This document shows positions 44,839 through 53,605 of a stretch of DNA of 64,000 nucleotides, in pieces; the first letter of the stretch is position 1; each line of letters opens with the position of its first letter. The position numbers were made by a program, and so were the translations under genes. The stretch spans positions 3,658,001-3,722,000 of the forward strand of contig NC_007908.1 of NCBI RefSeq assembly GCF_000013605.1. Reading direction: 5' to 3'. Under the pieces are notes generated by a model that was not told the origin of the DNA, made no database searches, and saw nothing but the letters and a program-made list of their open reading frames with translations. Source of the stretch: Rhodoferax ferrireducens T118. Its GTDB lineage: Bacteria > Pseudomonadota > Gammaproteobacteria > Burkholderiales > Burkholderiaceae_C.

Positions 44839-47800
44839 TTAATAGTTTTCACGGCGGTAGATCAGGGGTGATTTGTAGATGCCAAAGGTGGCGCGGGCAC
44901 TCGGGTTGACATTGGCGGAACCAGTCCAGGGGTATTGCAGCCAGGAATCAACCGTGGCCGTGATGTTAATGGAGCCCACATGCGTTGCGCCGGGTGCTCT
45001 GAGCCACAGGTTGAAGTTGCCGGCAAAACCAGCCACGCCGTTGCTGTCGGTGCCTGTCACACCAGTCTCCAGATAGCGGCGGTTGATCTGTGTTGGCGTC
45101 AAAGCGACAGCGCAGCCCATGCCGCTGTTGTTGCCAGGCTCCAGCACACAGGTGTTGCTTGTGATGTTGGGGGCAGCGACTGGTGCAAAAAACAAAGCCG
45201 CGTTGGTACATGAGTCCGAGGTGTTGACGCTCCAAGCATTGCCAGGAGCAGTGCCTGCCAAATATTCAGCACGGAACACGACCGGCAAATCAAGCAACTC
45301 CGAGCCGTAGGCATTGAACATGCGTGCCCGGCCGTAACGCATGGAGATACCGGTTGGACTCAGCGTCTGCGGCAAGGCAGGCAAGGAGCTCGTCGCGTTA
45401 ACCTCGCTTTCAAGCACTGCCGTCACGACCAGCGGGATCGCGCTGGTGTAGGGCCCAATCAATGCATTGGCGTTGCGGGTGTAGGTGAATTGATCGCTCG
45501 CGTTGAGCGTGTAGGTGATTATTCCGCTGCTGTTAGCAAGCGTGCCGACACCCATCGCAGGAATTGCCAGCAGATCGGTCTTGGTCACGCCATCCCTGCC
45601 CGGTTGGGTGGCATCGGCCGTGGGTGAGGTGATTGACACTCCCGAGGCCACCAGCTTCTGGAAGATGCCCTGATAGTTCTGCGTGACGGCGCCGCCAGTC
45701 GCAGCGTTCATCGGTTTGATGGTCAACGAGGGCGCAGTGCCGTAGCCCATGGCCTGCCCGGTGTAGGTAAAGCCGCCTGCCGGGCACGCCGCCGCCATGG
45801 TTCCGTTCGAGTTGATGCTGACATCAAAGTGATGCGGTATGAACCGCCCAAAAATGGCGTCGGTGGCCAGCCCGAAGTTGCAGCCGTATTTTCCGCTTGC
45901 GTTTTTAACGTTTGAGTAATTGCCAGCCACACAGTCGCCCTTGGTGCTGATACTGTCAACCCCGGTCCAGGTGGCGTCGAACACACCACGCGCTGACGTA
46001 TCGTCGCTGACACCGTAACCAGCCAACTTGAATAGGCCAACTTCACTGTAGGTTGAGCTGTTGGTTGAAACACCCAACACCGCAGCAGCCAAGGTCGTAC
46101 CCGCTGAGAGGCTGCCGGCCAGCCAGGTGCCGACACCCATCGGACTGGTGTCAATGCTGCCAATAGTTGGTGTACCGGTATAACCCGTGTTCGCCGCCGA
46201 CACGTTGACGGTGAACGGGTCTGTGCCAGCCCTGAAGACCGGCGTGCCACCAGAGGTGGTGGCAGTCGCCGTGGTTGCCAGCGTGAGCGCGTTTGGCCGT
46301 ACCGAGAACGAGTCGGTTGAACACGCCGAGCTTGTGCCATCACTGATGATGGCCAGCAGTTTTTTATAGGCCGAATTGATGGTGAAACTGGACGACTGTT
46401 TCTGACCTTTGTCAGGCGCGCCAGAAGCGAAGGTCAGTGTTTGCGTGCCACCAGTGACCGCAGGCTTGCCGGTGCAGGTGCTGGTACACGACAGCGTGCA
46501 GTCCTTGCTCGTGTCTGCCAGACTATCGCTGTTATCCACCAGTTTGACGGTCACTGACTTGCTGCCGCCATACGCATAAGTGGTCACGATCTGACTGTTG
46601 GTCAGCGCGGCCACGTTGAGCTTGAAGGGAGTGCCCGCCAGCTTGGTATAGATGTGGCCACTCAGATAGTTCTGTACCGCCACGCCGGGCGGCGTGCCAT
46701 AGGCTTCATCGACAGCGTTGAAACCACTGGCGGTGCCACCACCTGGCGGCAACATCGACGAGGCGCAGATACGCAAACCACCAATCTCGTGGATATTGGT
46801 GGAGCCACCGGTAGAGCCCGTGAAGGAAATTTGCCAGTTGGCCGGAACCGGTGCCTGAGTGAATCCATTCGTAGTGGCGGCGCTGTATACGTTTGGAATA
46901 TTGATAAGAGAAGAATACCCACTTCCGGTGTCGCGATTGACAGCGACGGCCGTGCTCGTCGGTTCGTTACGTGCATCCACGATGACCTGGTAGTAGTAGC
47001 CCCGTGAGGCCGAGGTGGACGTGCGGTCGTCAATGTTGGGGATCAAGCTGGGGGTGCCGCCAAGAAAACGATAACCGGTCTGGCCAGCGCCGGAACCGCG
47101 CGCGCCGACCGATTGCACGGTGAAACCCGGTCCGCCCAGACGCCCCTCGTTCGTATTTTGGTAGTTGCCGTACTCGTCCAGCCCCACACCCAGCCAGCCT
47201 CCAGCGAACCCATCATGGATCCCTGTTTCCTGCGCATAACCCAACGAACCGCCGTAGGCCCCCGGCACGGCGGGGACCGAATAATCGGAAAGCGTCACCG
47301 CGATCCCGTCGGCACCCGTACCGTTGTAGGCGTATTGCTGAAACTCGACCGAAATGTAATTGCCAGCCGCGGGGAAGATGCCCGGCACGGTGGCGGCCTT
47401 GGCGTTGTTGCCGGTATTGTTGGTCAAGCGCAGATAGCCGGGATTCACGATGCTCGGCAGGATGCCGGTGCTGTCACTGGTGGAGACGAGCCAGTTTGAG
47501 CTGAAGATGGTGGATGGATTCAGGCTGGCACGCGCGAAGGTGTCGCACTGGCAAGACACAGTCACACCTGCAGGAATATTTGACGGTGGCGAACAAAACG
47601 GTCCGGAAATCGTATAGACCTGTCCAGCAAAGGGCATCGCCGTCGTCACCGCCGCACTGATGCCGGCGACATTCACCATGTTCAAGCCCAGCGTGCCGGC
47701 GCCGGTGCCAGTTCCCGTCGTCGCATTGACCGTCCAGGTGGTACCAGAACCTGCCACCGAAGTGATCGCTGCGCCAGTCACACCACCCGTCGGAGCAAGC

Positions 47801-48447
47801 CCAAAATTGCCTGTACTTACCCCGGTCACGCTGGTGCTGAACACGACCGTCCAGGCCACTACAGCACCGGCCGTTGTCGGGCTGGCGCTCGCCCTGTTGA
47901 TGGAATCAACCGTTGACGAGTTGCAACTGTGCATCACGTTGCCATTGGGAAGCGTCAATGTGTAGTCCGCCGGACAGGTGGAAGCCAGATTGATCGTCCC
48001 GGTCACATTATTGGTCACAGTCACATTGCCAGCAAGCGTGAGCAGGGTGCTTCCAAACGACAAGTTGTAGAAAGTCACATTGCCGGTAATGGTCTGGGCC
48101 GCCCCGGTGAGTGCCACCGTGCCGCCATTTGCCGCGAACGTGCCATTGTTGGTGAAGTTGCCAGTCAGGCTTAGCGTGTCGCCGCCATTTCCCCGCAAGG
48201 TACCGCCTGCGTTGATGGTGACATTGGCTACGGCGAGCGTATTGGCGTCCACCTTAATGTTGTAGCCGTTCGCAATGACAACATTGCTGCCGGCTGGCGG
48301 CCCGGACGAGCCATTTTCACAAGGGTCAGACGGCGTCCAGTTGTTGTCTTTCCAATCACCACTGCCGTTGCTGGTGCAGGTGACTGCCATCGCTTGGCCC
48401 GCCAGCAGCACGAACACCATAAAAATGACTTTGACAATAATCTTCAT
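44839..48447 (-). CDS. mshQ: MshQ-like large adhesin (DUF6701)
   Basis: Secreted protein of about 1202 residues. A signal peptide (cleavage after GQAMA) is followed by a beta-helix-like stretch (GGTLRGNG, NNGTFAANGGTV), an Ig-like module (NFGLAPTGGV), then a lectin-like region with NGTGADGIAVTLSDY and GYAQETGIHDGF, and a C-terminal DUF6701 part (from about 590). MshQ in other bacteria is a large surface protein of the MSHA locus. Cys pairs (CTLSCTSTCTG) suggest disulfides. The ATG at 48447 is preferred over an upstream GTG/TTG. Substrate or receptor unknown. Confidence 0.87.
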   Translation of the reverse strand: MKIIVKVIFMVFVLLAGQAMAVTCTSNGSGDWKDNNWTPSDPCENGSSGPPAGSNVVIANGYNIKVDANTLAVANVTINAGGTLRGNGGDTLSLTGNFTNNGTFAANGGTVALTGAAQTITGNVTFYNLSFGSTLLTLAGNVTVTNNVTGTINLASTCPADYTLTLPNGNVMHSCNSSTVDSINRASASPTTAGAVVAWTVVFSTSVTGVSTGNFGLAPTGGVTGAAITSVAGSGTTWTVNATTGTGTGAGTLGLNMVNVAGISAAVTTAMPFAGQVYTISGPFCSPPSNIPAGVTVSCQCDTFARASLNPSTIFSSNWLVSTSDSTGILPSIVNPGYLRLTNNTGNNAKAATVPGIFPAAGNYISVEFQQYAYNGTGADGIAVTLSDYSVPAVPGAYGGSLGYAQETGIHDGFAGGWLGVGLDEYGNYQNTNEGRLGGPGFTVQSVGARGSGAGQTGYRFLGGTPSLIPNIDDRTSTSASRGYYYQVIVDARNEPTSTAVAVNRDTGSGYSSLINIPNVYSAATTNGFTQAPVPANWQISFTGSTGGSTNIHEIGGLRICASSMLPPGGGTASGFNAVDEAYGTPPGVAVQNYLSGHIYTKLAGTPFKLNVAALTNSQIVTTYAYGGSKSVTVKLVDNSDSLADTSKDCTLSCTSTCTGKPAVTGGTQTLTFASGAPDKGQKQSSSFTINSAYKKLLAIISDGTSSACSTDSFSVRPNALTLATTATATTSGGTPVFRAGTDPFTVNVSAANTGYTGTPTIGSIDTSPMGVGTWLAGSLSAGTTLAAAVLGVSTNSSTYSEVGLFKLAGYGVSDDTSARGVFDATWTGVDSISTKGDCVAGNYSNVKNASGKYGCNFGLATDAIFGRFIPHHFDVSINSNGTMAAACPAGGFTYTGQAMGYGTAPSLTIKPMNAATGGAVTQNYQGIFQKLVASGVSITSPTADATQPGRDGVTKTDLLAIPAMGVGTLANSSGIITYTLNASDQFTYTRNANALIGPYTSAIPLVVTAVLESEVNATSSLPALPQTLSPTGISMRYGRARMFNAYGSELLDLPVVFRAEYLAGTAPGNAWSVNTSDSCTNAALFFAPVAAPNITSNTCVLEPGNNSGMGCAVALTPTQINRRYLETGVTGTDSNGVAGFAGNFNLWLRAPGATHVGSINITATVDSWLQYPWTGSANVNPSARATFGIYKSPLIYRRENY

Positions 48448-48529
48448 ACGGCCTGCCTGCTGGTTATTTGCCGCGTGAACCGGATTCGCAACGGACTGCA
48501 ATGAATTGCCATGACTTTTAAACGATCTG

Positions 48530-48598
48530 AATGCTATCTATTTGATATCTTCTTGCGCATTATCCACGGGGGCTAGAGGCGGTTTTGGCGTATTTTTT
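48530..48598 (+). repeat. Dispersed repeat, copy R10
   Basis: Reads ATGCTATCTATTTGATAT, then CTTCTTGCGCATTATCCAC, then GGGGGCTAGAGGCGG and a T-rich tail. Very well preserved. It lies between the mshP end and the mshQ start, antisense to both. Confidence 0.85.
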
Positions 48599-48627
48599 AT
48601 CCTTCGCAGTCGCTACTTCTACTGAGC

Positions 48628-49047
48628 TCATCTTTCCATGGAGGCAGACAGGCTGCGCTCAATGTAGCCGATGCTGCCAACCGCGGCGCCGTTGGATGCG
48701 ACGGAGGTGAACTGGTAAATGGACCTGGTTGCTGAAGCTTCTGTGTAGTCCGCGCGGCTGCAGGTCACGGTCACGCTAAAGCCGCCATCAAAGGTCGTTG
48801 ACAAGGTGGTTGGCGAGGGCGTCGGCAAAATCGGACAAGCTGAGGTCGCAACGACCGTACCGATGCCGAACTCCAGCCCGGCGCGCGCTGCCCAATAGGC
48901 CCGAGAGCCTTGAATATCCTGCGCCGAAGTGAGCTGCTGGGTGTTGGAAAAAGTCAGCATAAAGCCGCCCAGCGCGGCCAGGATTACCACCAGAAAGATG
49001 GCGGCGATAGCGGCAAAGCCGCGCTGCGCTTGTTGGATGCGACTCAT
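48628..49047 (-). CDS. mshP: MSHA biogenesis protein MshP
   Basis: About 139 residues. The N-terminus is a prepilin-like or PilX-like leader (QQAQRGFAAIAAIFLVVILA, Gly then hydrophobic helix) followed by a small globular domain with SRAYWAARAGLEFG-like GSRAYWAARAGLEFGI. It would be a minor pilin. The ATG at 49047 overlaps the mshO stop. The frame is open far upstream but that is antisense-like filler in other frames of mshO. Confidence 0.88.
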   Translation of the reverse strand: MSRIQQAQRGFAAIAAIFLVVILAALGGFMLTFSNTQQLTSAQDIQGSRAYWAARAGLEFGIGTVVATSACPILPTPSPTTLSTTFDGGFSVTVTCSRADYTEASATRSIYQFTSVASNGAAVGSIGYIERSLSASMER

Positions 49048-49895
49048 GGCGTGTTGCTCACATGCACTTCGTGCTGCAGGCTGACGGTTTCGCCGCTGTC
49101 GGTCAGTTGCAGGGTCATGCGAATGAGAGCGTTGCGTTGCAGGTCGGAGCCGCTGTAGTCGAAGTTGCATGAGCTGACATTGCGGGCCAGGATGGGGCCA
49201 GTAGCGGGACAACTGGTAGCGGCAGCGGCCGCAAAAGTGCTGATCGTGCGATGCAAGTCCCCACCGCTGCATACAAATGACACGACATTTTCGGCGCCGG
49301 ACACCACGTGAAAGCGGTTGCTGCCTGAGGCCAACGGAAACTGCGTGCTGGCAATGGGAATGGTCGTCTCAGGGGGAGCGCCAGCCTCGCTCAGGGGGTT
49401 TGATCCACCAACTACGGCACGATTGATCTTGCCCGTGAGCTGGTAGGCATCCGAATCGGGAATGCCCAGGTTGTAAACCACAATCACATCACCCGCCAGA
49501 ATTCGCTGATCTGCTGGCAAAGCAACATTGCTGCCCAACATATGGAAGGTCGTGTCAGCGGCAGTGAAATCCAAACTGGTGTTGTCACCCGCCGCCATGT
49601 TTTCGGCCCGGTAGCGGGCACCGGTCTTGGTCGGTACGAATTCGACGCACTGATTGGCTGGCGTGGTAGTCGGCGTGCGAATGCTGTTGGGCAGCGCCCT
49701 TTGAATATCGCGCGTCATGCGCCGCACCGTGGTATCGGCCGTATCGGTTAGCGCCGCGCGCCGGGCACTGGCAAAGTAGGCGTCAATCGGGCTTTTCATG
49801 AAGACCGACACGATACCGCCGATCACGCCCATGATGACGATCACCATGATCAGTTCGACCAGGGTAAAGCCGCGCTGACAAGAAGGAGGTTTCAT
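49044..49895 (-). CDS. mshO: MSHA minor pilin MshO
   Basis: About 283 residues with a clear type IV prepilin motif (CQRGFTLVELIMVIVIMG; cleavage after G, E at +5). A long globular domain with several Cys follows. I chose the ATG at 49895 because it overlaps the mshD stop (ATGA), as the other junctions do; an ATG four codons upstream is possible. Confidence 0.9.
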   Translation of the reverse strand: MKPPSCQRGFTLVELIMVIVIMGVIGGIVSVFMKSPIDAYFASARRAALTDTADTTVRRMTRDIQRALPNSIRTPTTTPANQCVEFVPTKTGARYRAENMAAGDNTSLDFTAADTTFHMLGSNVALPADQRILAGDVIVVYNLGIPDSDAYQLTGKINRAVVGGSNPLSEAGAPPETTIPIASTQFPLASGSNRFHVVSGAENVVSFVCSGGDLHRTISTFAAAAATSCPATGPILARNVSSCNFDYSGSDLQRNALIRMTLQLTDSGETVSLQHEVHVSNTP

Positions 49896-50383
49896 GGCAG
49901 TGGACATGACGGCGACAAATCACAAGTCCGGTAGCCCGTGAGGCTGACGGCATTGCCGGTCGGGTCGGTTACCGACACGGTGACCCTTAGTGCAGCAACG
50001 CCGGTCAAATCGGTGCTGGATGCCACCGTCACGGGGGAAATGTTGTAGCTCGCCAGACCCGGCATCACGGTGCCCAATACATCCACGATGCCGCTCGTGG
50101 TGTTGTAGCCGCTGTAATCTGTGACGCAATCAAACAGCTTGCGGCTTCCACCGGCCGAAAATCCCAACGCGGTGCTGCCGGTTGGTTTGGCATAGTCCTT
50201 CAGCAAAATCTCTTCCAGCAAGGACTCGGCAATGGCGATCGTCTGCTTGCGCACCATCGGGTCGGCGCTGGACTTGACCACGGTGTTCATCACCGAAAGA
50301 ATGCCCGCCAGCCCGGCGCTCACCACCACGATGAAGATGATGAGCTCGATCAGCGTGAAGCCATGTTGGCGTGAGCTAGTCAT
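49892..50383 (-). CDS. mshD: MSHA minor pilin MshD
   Basis: About 163 residues with a prepilin motif (RQHGFTLIELIIFIVVVSAG) and the family segment IAESLLEEILLKDYAKPTG. Two Cys near the C-terminus (CDLSPSCPLP) can form a disulfide loop. The ATG at 50383 overlaps the end of mshC by eight bases; a longer start at 50425 exists in the frame but lies within mshC. Confidence 0.9.
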   Translation of the reverse strand: MTSSRQHGFTLIELIIFIVVVSAGLAGILSVMNTVVKSSADPMVRKQTIAIAESLLEEILLKDYAKPTGSTALGFSAGGSRKLFDCVTDYSGYNTTSGIVDVLGTVMPGLASYNISPVTVASSTDLTGVAALRVTVSVTDPTGNAVSLTGYRTCDLSPSCPLP

Positions 50384-50924
50384 GAACATAGCCGGTAACT
50401 GCTTCGACAAAAACGTTCGATGCATTGTTGATCTGGATGACGGTTTGGGTACCCAACAAGACGCCAGCCGTGCTCATCGGCTGCCCCAGTCCATTGAAGT
50501 TGAAATTGCCAGGCAATCCGTTGTAACTTGCCCCATGGTCGGTGGCCGGGATAGTGGCCGGACTTTCTCCCCGAGGTCCGATCAGCGGCAATGCCGGACT
50601 ACAAGTGGGAGTGGGCGTGGTGGGAGTGGGGGCATTTGAGGCAATGCTCAGCGTTGCGGAACTGGCCGTTGGGAAACTCACACACACCGTGCGCCGCTGC
50701 GCCACCGCCGTCTTCTGCGCATAACGCAGCAGCCCCAACGTCTCGTCATGAAACCCGCGCGCATAAAAATCATCGCTGTTGAAGATACGTGGAGCCGCAA
50801 ACACCGCCAGCACCCCCAGCATCACCATCACCATGATCAGCTCGATCAACGTGAAACCACGCTGACGCATGCCAGCGCGGCCTGACCAACGCATTGCTTC
50901 GGACGGGTTGAGCTCAATCTTCAT
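50376..50924 (-). CDS. mshC: MSHA pilin-like protein MshC
   Basis: Up to 182 residues with a prepilin motif (MRQRGFTLIELIMVMVMLG) about 18 residues from the ATG at 50924; an ATG at residue 19 would give a shorter leader. AAPRIFNSDDFYARGFHDET and LRYAQKTAVAQRR fit the MshC group. It is the first gene of the run C-D-O-P-Q in this window; a repeat (R11) sits upstream of it. Confidence 0.9.
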   Translation of the reverse strand: MKIELNPSEAMRWSGRAGMRQRGFTLIELIMVMVMLGVLAVFAAPRIFNSDDFYARGFHDETLGLLRYAQKTAVAQRRTVCVSFPTASSATLSIASNAPTPTTPTPTCSPALPLIGPRGESPATIPATDHGASYNGLPGNFNFNGLGQPMSTAGVLLGTQTVIQINNASNVFVEAVTGYVHD

Positions 50925-50937
50925 GACTCTCGAAGTT

Positions 50938-51009
50938 TATAAATGCTATGCAATTAATAGCAAATTATTCAGTATACACGGGGGCTAGAGCCATAAAATG
51001 TATAAATAT
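50938..51009 (+). repeat. Dispersed repeat, copy R11
   Basis: Reads ATGCTATGCAATTAATAGC, then AAATTATTCAGTATACAC, then GGGGGCTAGAGCCATAAAA and a TATAAATATT tail. The core is exact. It starts 14 bases upstream of the mshC start codon, in the probable 5' untranslated region, antisense to mshC. Confidence 0.85.
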
Positions 51010-51028
51010 TGTGCTTTATTGGGGGCAG

Positions 51029-51129
51029 GCTTGTTCGCTTCGCGTCACTGCGGTGTGTCCCACGCTCCTAGAGTGTTGGGGACAGAGCAAGCTCACTCGC
51101 TTCGCTCCTGTAGCCTTGGTCCGTCCCAC
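51029..51129. repeat. Imperfect direct and inverted repeats between mshC and ffh
   Basis: Two related segments (51029-51063 and 51087-51129) share TCGCTTCGC and end in GTCCCAC. Between them TGTCCC faces GGGGACA around CTCCTAGAGTG, giving an imperfect hairpin. It may end ffh transcription on the minus strand or be another dispersed element. It directly follows R11. Confidence 0.4.
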
Positions 51130-51135
51130 AATGTC

Positions 51136-52500
51136 TCAGAACGGCATCTTCGGCATGCCCTTCATGCCGCCCATGCGCTTCATCATTTTCATCATGCCGC
51201 CGCCCTTCATCTTTTTCATCATGTCCTGCATCTGCTCGAACTCCTTGAGCATGCGGTTGACTTCCTGCACCTGCACGCCCGCGCCAGCGGCAATGCGGCG
51301 TTTGCGGGTGGCCTTGATGAGCTCGGGTTTGCGCCGCTCCAGCGGCGTCATGCTGTGGATGATGCCTTGCTTGCGCTGAATGTCTTTTTCAACCCGGCCC
51401 ATGTCCATTTGACCGGCTTTCGCGGCCATGGAGGCGGGTAACTTGTCCATCAGACTGGACAGGCCCCCCATCTGCTTCATTTGCTGAATCTGGGCCAGAA
51501 AGTCATTTAAATCAAAACCGCCGCCGCTTTTGACCTTGGCCGCCAGCTTTTGCGCTGCGGCCATATCGACACCGGAGGTGACCTGCTCCACCAGCGCCAG
51601 AATGTCGCCCATGCCCAGGATGCGCCCGGCGTGGCGCTCGGCGTCAAACACTTCCAGGCCGTCGAGCTTTTCGCTGGTACCGGCAAACTTGATCGGTGCG
51701 CCGGTGACCTGGCGCACCGACAGCGCCGCGCCGCCGCGTGAATCACCGTCGAGCTTGGTCAGGATGATGCCGGTCAAGGGCAACGCGTCTTTAAATGCCT
51801 TGGCCGTGTTGACCGCATCCTGGCCCTGCATGGCGTCGACCACAAACAGGGTTTCCACCGGGTTCAGGGCCGCATGCAGGGCCTTGATTTCCTGCATCAG
51901 CGCTTCATCAATGGCCAGGCGACCGGCCGTGTCCACCAGCAGCACGTCAAAGAAATGTTTGCGCGCATAGTCCAGCGCCGCCAGCGCAATGGCCACCGGT
52001 TTTTGATCCGGCGAGCTGGGAAACCACTCGGCACCGGCCTGCGCCGTCACCATTTTTAACTGTTCAATCGCCGCCGGTCGGTAGACGTCGCCCGAGACCG
52101 TCAACACCTTCTTCTTGCGTTTTTCGATCAGGTGTTTGGCCAACTTGGCGGTGGTGGTGGTTTTGCCGGCACCTTGCAAGCCCGCCATCAAAATGACCGC
52201 CGGAGGTTGTGCGGCCAGATTGATGTCGCTCACGCCCTCGCCCATGGTGCTAGAGAGCTCCCGGTTGACAATACTGACCAGCGCCTGGCCCGGCGAAAGC
52301 GAGCCCAGCACGTCCTGGCCCAGCGCCTTTTCCTTGACGCGGGCAATAAAGTCGCGCACCACGGGCAAGGCCACGTCGGCCTCCAGCAGGGCCATGCGCA
52401 CCTCACGCAGCATGTCGGTCACATTGGCTTCGGTGATGCGCGCCTGGCCTCGAATTTCTTTGACGAGGCGCGAGAGTTTGTCGGAGAGAGCGGAGGCCAT
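51136..52500 (-). CDS. ffh: Signal recognition particle protein Ffh
   Basis: SRP54-type GTPase of 454 residues for co-translational membrane targeting. The N domain (about 1-85) is followed by the G domain with GLQGAGKTTTTAKLAKHL, LLVDTAGR and TKLDGDSRGGAAL, then the Met-rich M domain (from about 300) that binds 4.5S RNA and signal peptides; the tail is rich in Met, Lys and Gly. The ATG at 52500 is unambiguous. The 4.5S RNA gene is not seen here. Confidence 0.97.
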   Translation of the reverse strand: MASALSDKLSRLVKEIRGQARITEANVTDMLREVRMALLEADVALPVVRDFIARVKEKALGQDVLGSLSPGQALVSIVNRELSSTMGEGVSDINLAAQPPAVILMAGLQGAGKTTTTAKLAKHLIEKRKKKVLTVSGDVYRPAAIEQLKMVTAQAGAEWFPSSPDQKPVAIALAALDYARKHFFDVLLVDTAGRLAIDEALMQEIKALHAALNPVETLFVVDAMQGQDAVNTAKAFKDALPLTGIILTKLDGDSRGGAALSVRQVTGAPIKFAGTSEKLDGLEVFDAERHAGRILGMGDILALVEQVTSGVDMAAAQKLAAKVKSGGGFDLNDFLAQIQQMKQMGGLSSLMDKLPASMAAKAGQMDMGRVEKDIQRKQGIIHSMTPLERRKPELIKATRKRRIAAGAGVQVQEVNRMLKEFEQMQDMMKKMKGGGMMKMMKRMGGMKGMPKMPF

Positions 52501-52577
52501 ATGGGGTATTCCGATTGACGGAACCTAGGTTGGGGGCCAGAAGACAAGGGCCGTATGCAAAACGCTAAACTGTAGCC

Positions 52578-53381
52578 ATGATTTTAGCCAGTGCTTCCCC
52601 CTTGAGTCTGACGTTGGCGCTTGGCGCTGCTGTAGCCTATGGCGTGTCGGCCTTCGGCGCCGCCCGTCTGGGCACCGGTGTGGCACGGGCTGCAGTCAGG
52701 CTGGGCTGGCTTCTGCATGGCGTGATGTTGGCCTGGAGCCTGTTCGGTGAGGCGCCCCGCTTCGGCTTTGCGCCAGCTTTGTCAGTCACCGCCTGGCTGG
52801 TGGCCGCCGTCTACGCCATTGAGAGCCGTGTCTATCCACTGTTGCAAACGCGCTGGGCCCTGTCCACGCTCGGCGCCATCGTGGTGCTGCTGGCGGCCTT
52901 CTTCCCAGGTAATCTGTTGCATGCGAATGCCTCGCCCTGGCTGCCGGTGCACTGGGCGCTGGGCATCGCGTCTTATGGTCTATTTGGCACCGCCGTGGTG
53001 CACGCGTGGTTCATGAGCCGCAGCGAAGAGCGCATTCGCCTGGCGGCTGACGCCCACATCGGTATGCCGCTGCTGACCATGGAGCGCCTGACCTTCAGGT
53101 TCGTGAGTGCAGGTTTCTTGCTGCTGTCGGCAACCTTGGTACTGGGCCTCGTGTTTGAAAAGCAACTTTATGGTTCGGCGACGCCCCTGAAATGGGACCA
53201 CAAGACGGCGTTTTCCGTGCTGTCGTGGCTGATCTTTGCCGTTTTACTTATTGGCCGCGCCCGATTTGGCTGGCGTGGCAAGCGCGCGGTACGGGTCTTG
53301 TATATCGGCGCCGGGTTTCTGCTGCTGGCTTACGTGGGCTCGCGCTTCGTCATGGAGATTGTGCTCGGACGCGCGCTATGA
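52578..53381 (+). CDS. CcsA/YpjD-like membrane protein (cytochrome c assembly family)
   Basis: Inner-membrane protein of 267 residues with about eight hydrophobic segments. VHWALGIASYGLFGTAVVHA with its His, and a second His in WDHKTAFSVLSW, match the haem-handling regions of the CcsA family, but the WWD haem motif of true CcmC/CcsA is reduced, as in YpjD/CorE proteins beside ffh. The exact role is unknown. It is divergent from ffh and coupled to the next gene (ATGA). Confidence 0.83.
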   Translation: MILASASPLSLTLALGAAVAYGVSAFGAARLGTGVARAAVRLGWLLHGVMLAWSLFGEAPRFGFAPALSVTAWLVAAVYAIESRVYPLLQTRWALSTLGAIVVLLAAFFPGNLLHANASPWLPVHWALGIASYGLFGTAVVHAWFMSRSEERIRLAADAHIGMPLLTMERLTFRFVSAGFLLLSATLVLGLVFEKQLYGSATPLKWDHKTAFSVLSWLIFAVLLIGRARFGWRGKRAVRVLYIGAGFLLLAYVGSRFVMEIVLGRAL

Positions 53382-53605
53382 AGCTGTTACTTATCCTGGT
53401 GGTGGTGCTGGCAGGCGTCTGGCTGTGGCGCTCCAACCGGCAGTCTGACCCGCGCCTGCATCGTGAAAAAACAAAAGTTGAGCCACCGCCGCTGGACATG
53501 GTGCGCTGCAAACTGTGTTCTGTCCATTTTCCGGCAACCGATGGCGTTCAGGGCAAGAAGGGCTGGTACTGCAGCGCAGATCATCGCCAGCGCGCGGAGC
53601 CTTGA
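53378..53605 (+). CDS. PP0621-family small protein with Cys pairs
   Basis: A 75-residue protein: an N-terminal hydrophobic segment (MKLLLILVVVLAGVWLW), then a small domain with CKLCSVHFPATD and WYCSADH. The four-residue CxxC and the later Cys/His can form a zinc site. The family is usually found next to pilS. The ATG at 53378 overlaps the CcsA-like stop; a longer frame from 53192 exists and is rejected. Confidence 0.85.
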   Translation: MKLLLILVVVLAGVWLWRSNRQSDPRLHREKTKVEPPPLDMVRCKLCSVHFPATDGVQGKKGWYCSADHRQRAEP

